A DNA stretch of 64,000 bases from Sphaerospermopsis kisseleviana NIES-73 (GTDB taxonomy: Bacteria; Cyanobacteriota; Cyanobacteriia; Cyanobacteriales; Nostocaceae): the NCBI RefSeq assembly GCF_002368075.1, contig NZ_AP018314.1:1339084-1403083 (forward strand), written 5' to 3'. Both the position numbers and the translations under genes were made by a program. Of the stretch, positions 19,101 to 26,440 are shown piece after piece. Each line of letters starts with the position of its first letter. Positions within the stretch are counted from its first letter, which is position 1. Below the pieces are notes generated by a model. That model saw only the letters and a list, made by a program, of their open reading frames with translations, was not told where the DNA came from and did no database searches.

Positions 19101-19156
19101 TGTTTGAGAAGTTATTGGCTAGTATTTATGAGAGTCTTAAAGGTGAGAATTTATGA
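16127..19156 (+). CDS. hsdR: Type I restriction enzyme, endonuclease/translocase subunit
   Basis: HsdR (1009 residues from ATG 16127) is the ATP-dependent translocase and nuclease of the type I complex. An N-terminal nuclease domain has PD at 131-132 and E-L-K at 146-148. The superfamily 2 helicase follows, with Walker A GSGKS near 305-309 and DEAH at 420-423; later motifs include FQTGFDQPLLHTMFVDK and the arginine-rich QTLSRLNRT. The ATG at 16046 would add 27 residues encoded by the preceding repeat (MSKCACATRVK...), which I judge not native. The gene looks complete, so with hsdM and hsdS the system is probably functional. Confidence 0.93.
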   Translation: MHTEKEFEHTIEGELLQHSGYHQGNAAEYDPETALFPTEIINFIQTTQPKQWQRLATNKDPQKILIDSLTKELKSRGMLDVLRNGFKCYGKTLRVAYFQPNTAMNPDTLAQYQKNRLTITRQVTIKTGRIPDILLSLNGLPIATIELKNPLTQQTYLNAIHQYKQDRDPKDPLFVFKQRCLVHFALDTEEVWMTTKLAGENTYFLPFNKGHNHGAGNPPGENGEYRTSYFWREVLAKDSLLDILARFLHIKIEEIKTPTATGINYQKKETLIFPRYHQLNVVRQLIAHTKKYKAGHNYLIQHSAGSGKSNSIAWLAHRLANLHDNQDEKIFHTVVVITDRTILDQQLQNTIYQFDHKAGVVQKIDENTQQLATALNDGVPIIISTIQKFPFINKAIETLAKKGKTIDITTKDKRFAIIVDEAHSSQSGETANELRQILNKDGIESAIAAQILADETEEEDLTDQAKQELLKEQIARTKQPNLSYFAFTATPKQKTLLVFDEPGENGQSPFHLYTMRQAIEEGYIKDVLANYTCYERYYQLFRTSEENPDLPRRQAAKAIARFIEFHPHNIAQKVEIIIEHFRNHTRHKIGGKAKAMVVTRSREHAVRYKLEFDKYIQAKGYSDIRSLVAFSGSITLDELPDETFTEVNMNGGIKSQEIADKFTSDAYQVLLVANKFQTGFDQPLLHTMFVDKRLDGVQAVQTLSRLNRTTTGKEDTFVLDFVNKPEDIYKAFKPYYEETPVGETADPQQLNDLSYQLYQWQLFSLDDVNQWCEIWFRPKTSLTGGEHQKLNSLLDPIVDKYKELAEAEQEQFKNQLTSFRNLYLFLAQIIPYQDSELEKLYAYGRFLLKKLPKSKNAPQIDLSGDIEIKYYRLEKISEGKIDLKSGTAEPLTGATAVGTRQPDREVPLSQLIDSLNERFGTNFTLADQLFFEQITETAISKDHIKQAAQVNSKENFAPVLEKHLEALFIERMDGNEKIFMEVMNNEEFKAVVFEKLLASIYESLKGENL

Positions 19157-19220
19157 TAGTGCGATCGCCAATTCTGTAGGGTACGTTAATGAAATGTAAC
19201 TAAAATTTCGTCAGGAGAAA

Positions 19221-19323
19221 TAAGCTGTTACACAGCTAAATTGTATAATCCTAATATTCTGAACTCTTGTTTAACAGGCAAGATGCCTGTTCCACTTATA
19301 CAAATTAAATGCACAACAGCTTA
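19221..19323 (-). mobile_element. TAAGCTGTT-family MITE-like element, copy C (inverted)
   Basis: A 103-bp full-length copy in minus orientation, TAAGCTGTTACACAGC ... GCACAACAGCTTA, with central ACAGGCA/TGCCTGT. It marks the right edge of the restriction-modification island, in the gap before the kinase gene. Confidence 0.8.
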
Positions 19324-19430
19324 ACTTTGGTGAAATCAGCACCATGTCCTATTGGCCATTAAACCATATTGCCTTTATCCAAAAAATGTGACACAATCAT
19401 TACCGTATCTGTTTTTTCTCTGTAAATCAG

Positions 19431-21443
19431 ATGGTGATAGGTGTGAAACTACGTCAACGCTATCAAATCAGCCGCGTTTTAGGTAGCGGTGCTTTTGGTG
19501 ATACTTACCTAGCGCAAGATTTAGATTTACCTAACCATCCTCAGTGTGTGGTGAAACATTTGCAAATTAAACCACCCAATACCGCAGCAGCTTTACCTGT
19601 TGCTAGAAGGTTATTTGCACAGGAAGCAGAAACATTACAGAAGTTGGGATCTCATGATCAAATTCCTCGACTTTTCGCTTATTTTGAAGAAAATAATGAA
19701 TTTTATTTAGTTCAGGAATTTGTTAAAGGTGAAGATTTAAGTAAGGAAGTTTATCCGCAAAATAAGTTACCTGAAAATCAGGTGAAAAAGTTACTGATCG
19801 AAATTTTAGAAGTTTTAAATTTTGTTCATCAACAAAATATGATTCACCGCGATCTGAAACCTCAAAATATCATGCGTCGCAGTGGGGATGGTAAGATTAT
19901 GTTGATTGACTTTGGTGCAGTGAAGGAAACCATGACGGTAAACTCCCAAGGTCAAACTATTTTAACAGTTGCTATTGGTACTCCTGGTTATATGCCTAGT
20001 GAACAAACCGCAGGAAGTCCAAAATTAGCAAGTGATATTTATGCGGTGGGGATGTTGGGAATTTATGCCTTGACGGGAATACAACCCCATAAATTACCTA
20101 AAGATCCTACCACTGAAGAGGTAATTTGGCGCAATTGGGCAAATGTCAGTGAAGATTTTGCCAAGATTTTAACTAAAATGGTGCGTTATCATTTTAGCGA
20201 ACGTTACCAAGATGCAGGACAAACACTAAAAGCTTTAACTCCTGCACCAGCACCAGCACCACCTCCACCAGCACCAGCACCACCTCCATCACTTCCTCCT
20301 CCAAAAACAGATCGTCGTCATTTTTTACAACTGGCTAGTGTTGCTGTTGGGAGTTTTGGTTTAGCGGTTGTTGCTAATAAGTTATTTTCTGGGAGTGGAG
20401 AAAAAATAACTTCAATTTTTACAACATCAAATAATTCCAACCTGAAAACCTTTAATTTTGAAGTTGTGAAAACCAACTCACAAGGAAGCATGATTAATAA
20501 AAGCAATGCTTCTGCAAGATACTATGAAGAGGATTTAGGAAACGGTGTAATTTTGGAAATGGTGGAAATACCAGGAGGAACATTCCTCATGGGTTCACCG
20601 GAAAGCGAAGCACAACGAGATTCCGATGAAGGTCCCCAACGTCAAGTAACTGTTCCCAGTTTCTTTATGGGTAAATATCCAGTAACACAAGAGCAATATG
20701 AAGCGATTATGGGGAATAATCCTTCTTATTTTCAAGGTAATGGTTCGACTTCGCTCACCAACCGTGGTTCGACTTCGCTCACCAACCGTGGTTCGACTTC
20801 GCTCACCAACCGTGGTTCGACTTCGCTCACCAACCGTGGTTCGACTTCGCTCACCAACCGTGGTTCGACTTCGCTCACCAACCGTGGTTCGACTTCGCTC
20901 ACCAACCGTGGTTCGACTTCGCTCACCAACAAACGTCCTGTAGAAACCGTTAGTTGGAATGATGCGGTTAATTTCTGTCAACGGTTAAGCCAAAGAACAG
21001 GAAAAAACTACACCTTACCCAGCGAAGCACAATGGGAGTATGCTTGTAGAGCCGGAACTACCACACCATTTTATTTTGGTGAAAGTATTACCCCAGATTT
21101 GGTAAACTATAATGGTAATTTTCCTTATGGTTCTGCTCCTAAAGGTGAGTATCGTGAAAGAACCACAGATGTAGGTTCTTTTCCCCCTAACGCCTTTGGT
21201 TTGTATGATATGCACGGCAATGTTTGGGAGTGGTGTTTGGATGATTATGTTGATAACTATAATAACACGCCTACAGATGGCAGTGCTGTGACAAGCCAAA
21301 GCGAATATAAAGTGCTGCGCGGTGGTTCTTGGAGCGGCCACCTCAGGGCTTGCCGTTCTGCGGATCGTAACAACCTCGACCCAGCCGACAGGTACGGCAG
21401 CTACGGGTTTCGGTTGGTAGTTTCCGGCGCAAGGACTCTTTAG
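19431..21443 (+). CDS. Ser/Thr protein kinase fused to a formylglycine-generating-enzyme-like (SUMF1) domain
   Basis: A 670-residue protein. The Hanks-type kinase domain (about 12-270) has GSGAFGDTYLAQD, HRDLKPQN with catalytic Asp at about 141, and DFG. A proline/alanine linker (about 278-300) and one hydrophobic segment (about 305-325) follow. The FGE-sulfatase domain (about 380-668) has MVEIPGGTFLMGSP, PSEAQWEYACRAG and HGNVWEWC. The C-terminal LRGGSW...RACRSAD keeps only one of the two redox cysteines of true FGE, so oxidase activity is doubtful. The loop before RPVETVSW is expanded by eight GSTSLTN(R) units. This architecture is frequent in cyanobacteria; the substrate is unknown. Confidence 0.88.
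   Translation: MVIGVKLRQRYQISRVLGSGAFGDTYLAQDLDLPNHPQCVVKHLQIKPPNTAAALPVARRLFAQEAETLQKLGSHDQIPRLFAYFEENNEFYLVQEFVKGEDLSKEVYPQNKLPENQVKKLLIEILEVLNFVHQQNMIHRDLKPQNIMRRSGDGKIMLIDFGAVKETMTVNSQGQTILTVAIGTPGYMPSEQTAGSPKLASDIYAVGMLGIYALTGIQPHKLPKDPTTEEVIWRNWANVSEDFAKILTKMVRYHFSERYQDAGQTLKALTPAPAPAPPPPAPAPPPSLPPPKTDRRHFLQLASVAVGSFGLAVVANKLFSGSGEKITSIFTTSNNSNLKTFNFEVVKTNSQGSMINKSNASARYYEEDLGNGVILEMVEIPGGTFLMGSPESEAQRDSDEGPQRQVTVPSFFMGKYPVTQEQYEAIMGNNPSYFQGNGSTSLTNRGSTSLTNRGSTSLTNRGSTSLTNRGSTSLTNRGSTSLTNRGSTSLTNRGSTSLTNKRPVETVSWNDAVNFCQRLSQRTGKNYTLPSEAQWEYACRAGTTTPFYFGESITPDLVNYNGNFPYGSAPKGEYRERTTDVGSFPPNAFGLYDMHGNVWEWCLDDYVDNYNNTPTDGSAVTSQSEYKVLRGGSWSGHLRACRSADRNNLDPADRYGSYGFRLVVSGARTL
20742..20930. 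repeat. In-frame 24-bp tandem repeat inside the FGE-like domain
   Basis: Seven full 24-bp units plus a 21-bp eighth unit (GGTTCGACTTCGCTCACC + AACCGT) encode G-S-T-S-L-T-N-R. The units look identical at DNA level. The unit resembles the dispersed cyanobacterial repeat that reads GGTGAGCGAAGTCGAACC on the other strand. Residues about 438-500. Confidence 0.95.
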
Positions 21444-21571
21444 TTCTTTACTCTCTTACCCTTTTACCCTCTACACTTTTTCTTTTTTCCCTCTTTCCTC
21501 GCCGTCAGGCGATCAAGTTTTTTTACGGTTTTTAATATGTCCGAATCAGGATATCTGGTTACTGAGCGACT

Positions 21572-21636
21572 TGTCCTGAGCCTGTCCTGAGCCTGTCCTG
21601 AGCCTGTCCTGAGCCTGTCCTGAGCCTGTCCTGAGC
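21572..21636. repeat. Tandem TGTCCTGAGCC repeat
   Basis: About six 11-bp units (TGTCCTGAGCC), preceded by GAGCGACT and followed by GAGCGGTGTCGAAGGGCGCAG. It belongs to the GAGCGAAGTCGAA class of dispersed repeats. It lies just downstream of the kinase-FGE gene, which itself carries a related repeat. Confidence 0.8.
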
Positions 21637-21659
21637 GGTGTCGAAGGGCGCAGTCGAAG

Positions 21660-22309
21660 TAAGTCAAAGTACAGGATTTGAGGATTTACAGGATGGGGAT
21701 TTTTGACTTCTTGCGTTTGGTTATGGGAAAGTAAGAAAAATCTTTTGAGAAGTCGGGGATATGGGATATACAGACATAGTAATCCCTTGGGTCTGTCTTT
21801 TTTATCATAACATAAGCTGTGGAGATGTCAAGAACCTTGAAAATTCGTTGGCTGATTTTGGCTTATTGACATGATTCTCAATAGTTATTGAGAAAAAGCT
21901 ATTTTTTTTGAGAATCAGGGGGTTAGTTGATCTTTTTTTTGTCAGAATCAGGATGTCCAGGATTTGAGGATGTACAGGATGGGGTTTTTTGATTTCTGGT
22001 GTTGATTTTTTGTCAGAATCAGGATATCCAGGATTTAAGGATGTACAGGATGGGGATTGGTGATTTCTGGTGTTTGGTTATTTAAAAGTATGATAATTTA
22101 GGGATTTTGGAACAGTTTAGCAGATTGTAGATTGTGCGATATCTTTCATAAAAGTAGCGATCGCCAAATCCCAATTATTAAAATTACCAAAAAATCCTGT
22201 AAATCCTTAAATCCTGGACATCCTGATTCAGACAAATAAAAATCATTGCATCTCACAAATAACCTCTCAAAGACAATCCTGTAAATCCTTAAATCCTGGA
22301 CATCCTGAT
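21660..22309. repeat. Non-coding stretch with dispersed AGGATTTACAGGATG / ATCCTGGACATCCTG repeats
   Basis: No gene is supported here. The stretch holds several copies of a repeat reading TCAGGATGTCCAGGATTTGAG plus GATGTACAGGATGGGG (about 21670, 21950, 22015). Its reverse complement (CCTGTAAATCCTTAAATCCTGG plus ACATCCTGATTCAGACAA) lies near 22195 and 22277. The opposite orientations make large inverted repeats. Similar units flank coaX and the TPR-CHAT gene. Confidence 0.7.
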
Positions 22310-22539
22310 TCAGACAATTTCCCAATCTTCTAATTTTAATTCGGGTATACGTGAAAATTCTCTGGTGTTGTGAGTGACTAAAATTAAATTGTTGGTTAAA
22401 GCAATAGCCGCAATTTGTAAATCATAACCACCGATAGGTGTTCCTTGTGCAGTGAGTTGAGCGCGAATGTTTCCGAAAATAAGAGATTTTTACCTTTGAG
22501 ATAAACAATACAGGTATTAGTGTCTAGTAAGTAAATCAT
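22310..22539 (-). pseudogene. VapC-type PIN toxin with internal deletion
   Basis: On the minus strand the start reads MIYLLDTNTCIVYLKGKNL, a clear PIN N-terminus. After about 20 codons the frame jumps: the C-terminal part (NIRAQLTAQGTPIGGYDLQIAAI, then LILVTHNTREFSRI and EDWEIV) is in another frame and the middle ~60 residues, including the conserved Glu, are gone. The stop codon lies within an ATCCTGATTCAGACAA repeat. It is close kin of the intact toxin at 12012-12431 (shared THN.REFSRI..LK.EDWE ending). Not functional. Confidence 0.8.
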
Positions 22540-22775
22540 TAAAATGTTTCTCTCTCTGGTTGTTCTGTTTGTGGATGTCTGATAAATGTTTCATCCTGAA
22601 TACATCCATAAAAATCACTGATTTTGATTGTGTTTTGAGTTTTATTTTGAACTGTTGCTGTTGTTTCATAGACAAGAACAATATCTAGTTCTGTTCCTTC
22701 TTGTGCTTCGGGTAAATGAATCTGCAATAGTCCATCTTTACCAATGCGCGATCGCACTCTCATACTGTGCATCAT
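22539..22775 (-). CDS. VapB/AbrB-like antitoxin, orphaned
   Basis: A 78-residue protein with MRVRSRIGKDGLLQIHLPEAQEGTELDIVLVYE, a swapped-hairpin AbrB-like N-terminus, and a disordered C-terminal tail that would wrap the toxin. Its TAA stop overlaps the ATG of the deleted VapC gene by one base, the normal operon arrangement. The frame opens at ATG 22775; a start four codons in (MRVRSR) is also possible. Since its toxin is broken, it may persist as a regulator or as protection against related toxins. Confidence 0.7.
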   Translation of the reverse strand: MMHSMRVRSRIGKDGLLQIHLPEAQEGTELDIVLVYETTATVQNKTQNTIKISDFYGCIQDETFIRHPQTEQPERETF

Positions 22776-22878
22776 TAATTTTTTTCCTATATTCCAATAG
22801 TTATGATGTAATTATAAACAATTTTTGGCAATATTTTTATTTTAAAATAGAACAATCTAACAATATTACTTTACTCAT

Positions 22879-23172
22879 CTATATTAACAACTTATTTTTG
22901 TTCAAAGCTGCTTCAATTTGAGGATAAGTTTCTTGATCATAGCCTGATTCATCAGCTATGCATTCGTCTACAAGTGCGATAATTTTTTCTAAAGAATTAT
23001 TATTTTCTGGTTTTAATTCGCTTAAAGATTCTGTTGCAATTGGAATTTCGATACTGTGAGAGTATGATTTAATTTGAATTAAAAAATCTACTTTTGTTTT
23101 AACTGCCAGTAGTTCTTCAACAGAAAGAGGGTCTAGGTGTTGAATAACATCAATCATTAATCTTTTAGTCAT
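22879..23172 (-). CDS. Small antitoxin-like hypothetical protein
   Basis: A 97-residue, largely helical protein: an N-terminal segment LDPLSVEELLAVKTKVDFLIQIK, a variable middle and a C-terminal IIALVDECIADESGYDQETYPQIEAAL. The ADESGYD-ETYP ending is one I associate with small cyanobacterial genes placed before PIN toxins. No toxin follows here; the next feature is the deleted vapBC pair. Family assignment is tentative. Confidence 0.6.
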   Translation of the reverse strand: MTKRLMIDVIQHLDPLSVEELLAVKTKVDFLIQIKSYSHSIEIPIATESLSELKPENNNSLEKIIALVDECIADESGYDQETYPQIEAALNKNKLLI

Positions 23173-23264
23173 ATTTTATTTCATTGTATAGAAAATAGTA
23201 TATTTATTATATCACATTTTCAAAGGTTTTGTAAATCATGTGATATCTTTCGTAAAAGTAGCGA

Positions 23265-23478
23265 TCGCCAAATCCCAATTATTAAAATTACCAAAAAATC
23301 CTGTAAATCCTCAAATCCTGGACATCCTGATTCTGACAAATAAAAATTATGATACTGCACAAATAACCTGTCAAAAAAAATCCTGTAAATCCTCAAATCC
23401 TGGATATCCTGATTCTGACAAAAATCCAATTTTTGACTTTTGACTTTTGACTTTTGACTTCCCGAAGGGTGTCCTGAT
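23265..23478. repeat. Repeat cluster (CCTGTAAATCCTCAAATCCTGG / ATCCTGATTCTGACAAA) and (TTTTGAC)n
   Basis: Two units of the dispersed AAATCCTCAAATCCTGGACATCC repeat (about 23298 and 23381) are followed by about four period-7 TTTTGAC/TTTTTGAC units. The cluster ends inside the 3' end of coaX: TGATTCAGACAAAATTAAC overlaps the stop region. Confidence 0.75.
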
Positions 23479-24297
23479 TCAGACAAAATTAACTTCTCTC
23501 ATTCCCCAAAATATCAAATTATTATCTAAAATTATCTTTTCTCCTATTTCTGAAAATTGTTGTTTTAAATAAATTCTCAATAACTCACTATCTCCCCCAG
23601 TAATAGCAATTTTACTATCAGGAAACAACGATAACCACTCATCAATAAACTCTTTTATTCCCGCCAATAAAGTGTAAATGATACCACTTTGAATTGCTTG
23701 TGGTGTATCCATAGCAAAACGGGGCGGTAAATCTATGATCTCCCTAATTTTTAACAATGGTAATTGTGCGGTTTTTTGTCCTAAACTGGTAAATTGTAAA
23801 CCCAAACCTGGTAAAATAGCACCACCAATAAGACGCTGATTGGAGTCTGCCCCTGTAAAAGTTAATGCTGTTCCTGCATCAATTACTAACATGGGAAAAC
23901 CATAGGATTTACCTGCGCCAAATAAAGCTAAAGCGCGATCAATGCCCAATGTGGGATACATTCCCCGGATAGGGACTTGATTTAAGGTGATTAAACGATG
24001 ATTAGGGTAAGTTTGCCATAGTTGTGTTTGACTGGGAACTACGGAGGCTAAAACGAGAGTGATAGGCAGGTTAGGAGAAAGGAAGATAGAACGAGCATAA
24101 GATGGAGGAAGGGGAAAAGAATTTGTTTTTGCTAATTGTTCTATATCAGACTCTGATAAATGTTGTGTATCCCAGGTAGAGTTGAGAGTGTGATCTATAA
24201 ATAAAGCCCAATGTAGCCGGGAGTTACCAACCATTAAGGCTAACCAAGGGTTGTTTGTCTGTTGCGGTGGGATATTCTGTTTCACAGTTTGTTTCAC
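23479..24297 (-). CDS. coaX: Type III pantothenate kinase
   Basis: CoaX phosphorylates pantothenate in the first committed step of coenzyme A synthesis. The 272-residue protein has the ASKHA-fold signatures: [11 protein letters not shown] near the N-terminus (phosphate-1 loop, with N replacing the usual D-x-G-N-T pattern as in other cyanobacteria), [18 protein letters not shown], and [12 protein letters not shown]. The C-terminal segment has [12 protein letters not shown]. The frame opens with GTG at 24297; a second GTG four codons in is equally possible. The last codon (FV plus stop) lies in a dispersed repeat. Confidence 0.9.
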   Translation of the reverse strand: MKQTVKQNIPPQQTNNPWLALMVGNSRLHWALFIDHTLNSTWDTQHLSESDIEQLAKTNSFPLPPSYARSIFLSPNLPITLVLASVVPSQTQLWQTYPNHRLITLNQVPIRGMYPTLGIDRALALFGAGKSYGFPMLVIDAGTALTFTGADSNQRLIGGAILPGLGLQFTSLGQKTAQLPLLKIREIIDLPPRFAMDTPQAIQSGIIYTLLAGIKEFIDEWLSLFPDSKIAITGGDSELLRIYLKQQFSEIGEKIILDNNLIFWGMREVNFV

Positions 24298-24410
24298 AGT
24301 TTTAATTTTCTTAATTGAATGATAGGTTTTTTAAGAAAACGTTATATTCAACCCGTGTCACAATATAAGGCAGAGGAATAAATACTCAATAAAAGTTAAG
24401 GAGGGGAGTT

Positions 24411-26159
24411 ATGGTATTGCTCACCGATAAAAATCAAGGTCAGGAAGGTACAACCCCAGTAAAACGGCTGACTATACAAACGGTAGAAATTGATCAGGAT
24501 ACCACGGCTATTCGTTCTTTAGACTGGAATCGCGATCGCTTTGATATTGAGTTTGGTTTGCAAAATGGTACAACTTACAACTCCTTTCTGATCTGCGGTG
24601 AACAAACAGCCCTGGTTGATACTTCCCATGAAAAGTTCCGTCAGCTATATTTTGATACACTGACTGGTTTAATTAATCCGCAAGATATAGATTACTTAAT
24701 TATTAGCCACACAGAACCAGACCACAGTGGTTTAGTTAAAGATTTACTACAAAAAGCTCCTGATATTACCGTTGTTGGTTCTAAGGTAGCAATTCAATTT
24801 TTAGAAGATTTGGTACATCAGCCTTTTAAACGTCGTATTGTGAAAAATGGCGATCGCCTGGATCTCGGTAATGGCCATGAGTTTGAATTTGTGATTGCTC
24901 CTAATTTACACTGGCCTGATACTATTTTCAGTTTTGACCACAAAACCCAAATTCTTTACACCTGTGATGCTTTTGGAATGCATTACTGTACAGATAGCAC
25001 TTTTGATGATGATTTATCTGCCATTGAAAAAGACTTTCAATATTACTATGAATGCTTGATGGGTCCTAATGCCCGTTCTGTGCTTTCTGCAATGAAGCGC
25101 ATGGCAGAATTAAAAACCATCAAAATGATCGCTACAGGTCACGGACCCTTACTATATCACAATCTCCAAGAATTAACAGGACGTTACCTCAATTGGAGTC
25201 AAAACCAAACCAAAGCAGAAACCACTGTGGGTATATTTTACGTTTCTGAATATGGTTATAGCGATCGCCTAGCTCAATCTATTACCAACGGTATCGTAAA
25301 AACCGGGGTAGCTGTGGAAGTAGTTGATTTATCTGGAACAGTTGATTTACAAGAGTTACGGGAGCTTGTAGGACGCTGTAAAGGCTTGGTAGTAGGGATG
25401 AATCCTATATCTAGTAATACAAGCATTCAAACAGCATTGAGTACAGTTCTAGGATCTGCTACGGAAAAACAAGCCATTGGTATTTTTGAAACCGGTGGTG
25501 GAGATGATGAACCTACCTATCCACTGTTAAATAAATTCCGCTCTGCGGGTTTAACTGTAGCTTTTCCTGTGATTGAGATTCGGGAAACACCCACAGAAAA
25601 CACCTATAAAAAATGTGAAGAAGCGGGAACAGATTTGGGACAGTTGGTGACAAAAGAAAAAAGTATCAAAGCTATGAAATCTTTAAGTGCTGATTTAGAT
25701 AAAGCACTAGGAAGAATTAGCGGCGGTTTGTATATCATCACAGCCAAAAAAGGCGATGTTTCCAGCGCCATGTTAGCGTCTTGGGTAAGTCAAGCGAGTT
25801 TTAAACCTTTGGGTTTTTCTATTGCAGTAGCTAAGGATCGGGCGATAGAATCATTGATGCAAGTAGGCGATCGCTTTGTTCTCAATGTTTTAGAAGAAGG
25901 CAACTATCAAGCATTGATGAAACACTTCTTAAAACGTTTTAGTCCCGGCGCGGATCGTTTTGAAGGAGTGAAAACCCAACCAGCGGAAAATGGAGCGCCT
26001 ATTTTGGGTGATGCTTTAGCTTACATGGAATGTGAAGTAGTTAGCCGGATGGACTGCGGCGATCATTGGGCGGTGTATAGTACGGTTTATGCAGGTAGAG
26101 TATCTAAACCTGAATCATTAACAGCAGTACACCATCGCAAAGTAGGAAACCATTATTAA
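24411..26159 (+). CDS. flv3: Diflavin flavodiiron protein, canonical-site subunit (Flv3 type)
   Basis: Cyanobacterial A-type flavodiiron protein that reduces O2 to water with electrons from the photosynthetic chain (Mehler-like reaction), working as a hetero-oligomer with Flv1. Domains over 582 residues: metallo-beta-lactamase-like diiron core (about 30-270), flavodoxin-like domain (about 275-420) and C-terminal NAD(P)H:flavin reductase-like domain (about 430-580). The diiron motif H100-T-E102-P-D104-H105 is intact, which points to Flv3 (or Flv4). A strong ribosome site, AAGGAGGGGAG, precedes ATG. The flv1-type partner follows. Confidence 0.9.
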   Translation: MVLLTDKNQGQEGTTPVKRLTIQTVEIDQDTTAIRSLDWNRDRFDIEFGLQNGTTYNSFLICGEQTALVDTSHEKFRQLYFDTLTGLINPQDIDYLIISHTEPDHSGLVKDLLQKAPDITVVGSKVAIQFLEDLVHQPFKRRIVKNGDRLDLGNGHEFEFVIAPNLHWPDTIFSFDHKTQILYTCDAFGMHYCTDSTFDDDLSAIEKDFQYYYECLMGPNARSVLSAMKRMAELKTIKMIATGHGPLLYHNLQELTGRYLNWSQNQTKAETTVGIFYVSEYGYSDRLAQSITNGIVKTGVAVEVVDLSGTVDLQELRELVGRCKGLVVGMNPISSNTSIQTALSTVLGSATEKQAIGIFETGGGDDEPTYPLLNKFRSAGLTVAFPVIEIRETPTENTYKKCEEAGTDLGQLVTKEKSIKAMKSLSADLDKALGRISGGLYIITAKKGDVSSAMLASWVSQASFKPLGFSIAVAKDRAIESLMQVGDRFVLNVLEEGNYQALMKHFLKRFSPGADRFEGVKTQPAENGAPILGDALAYMECEVVSRMDCGDHWAVYSTVYAGRVSKPESLTAVHHRKVGNHY

Positions 26160-26170
26160 AATCTCTTTTC

Positions 26171-26194
26171 CCCCTCCCCGCAAGCGAGGAGGGG
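26171..26194 (+). terminator. Stem-loop after flv3
   Basis: CCCCTCC and GGAGGGG pair around an inner CGC/GCG, giving a strong hairpin 12 nt past the flv3 stop. No U tract follows, so it may stabilise or attenuate the transcript rather than fully terminate it. Confidence 0.45.
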
Positions 26195-26202
26195 AACAAG
26201 AC

Positions 26203-26397
26203 AGGGGAAACGCATCTTATCAATAAGGACAATTTAATCTCAATAATGACCTGAAAATTCGCATTAACGTCTACTTATTGACAATAATTTAAACCATCAC
26301 GATGACTCTGAAAAAATCAATCAAACGATAAATAAGGATTTCTTCGTTTATACATAAAAATGGTGTTTTGTCAATAAAATTTAGATGCGTTTCCCCT
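26203..26397. mobile_element. MITE-like element between flv3 and flv1
   Basis: Perfect 15-bp terminal inverted repeats (AGGGGAAACGCATCT at 26203-26217 and its complement at 26383-26397) bound a 195-bp AT-rich segment with no ORF. The inner sequence repeats CAATAAGGACAATTT/TTGTCAATAAAATTT-like ends. GGGGAACAA flanks both sides (about 26191 and 26399), possibly the duplicated target. No other copy was seen in the window. Confidence 0.6.
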
Positions 26398-26440
26398 GGG
26401 GAACAAAAAAGAATTTATTTAAAAACAGGAGCTTAAATTT

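Noticed and set aside
20742-20930. Diversity-generating retroelement variable region
   Set aside because: FGE-like domains can be retroelement targets, but no reverse transcriptase, template repeat or adenine-directed variation was seen; this is an identical-unit tandem expansion.
20595-20981. Repeat-rich reading frames on both strands (VGERSRTT, LRSPTVV, LVSEVEPR)
   Set aside because: They are shadows of the 24-bp repeat within the kinase-FGE gene, open only because the unit length is a multiple of three.
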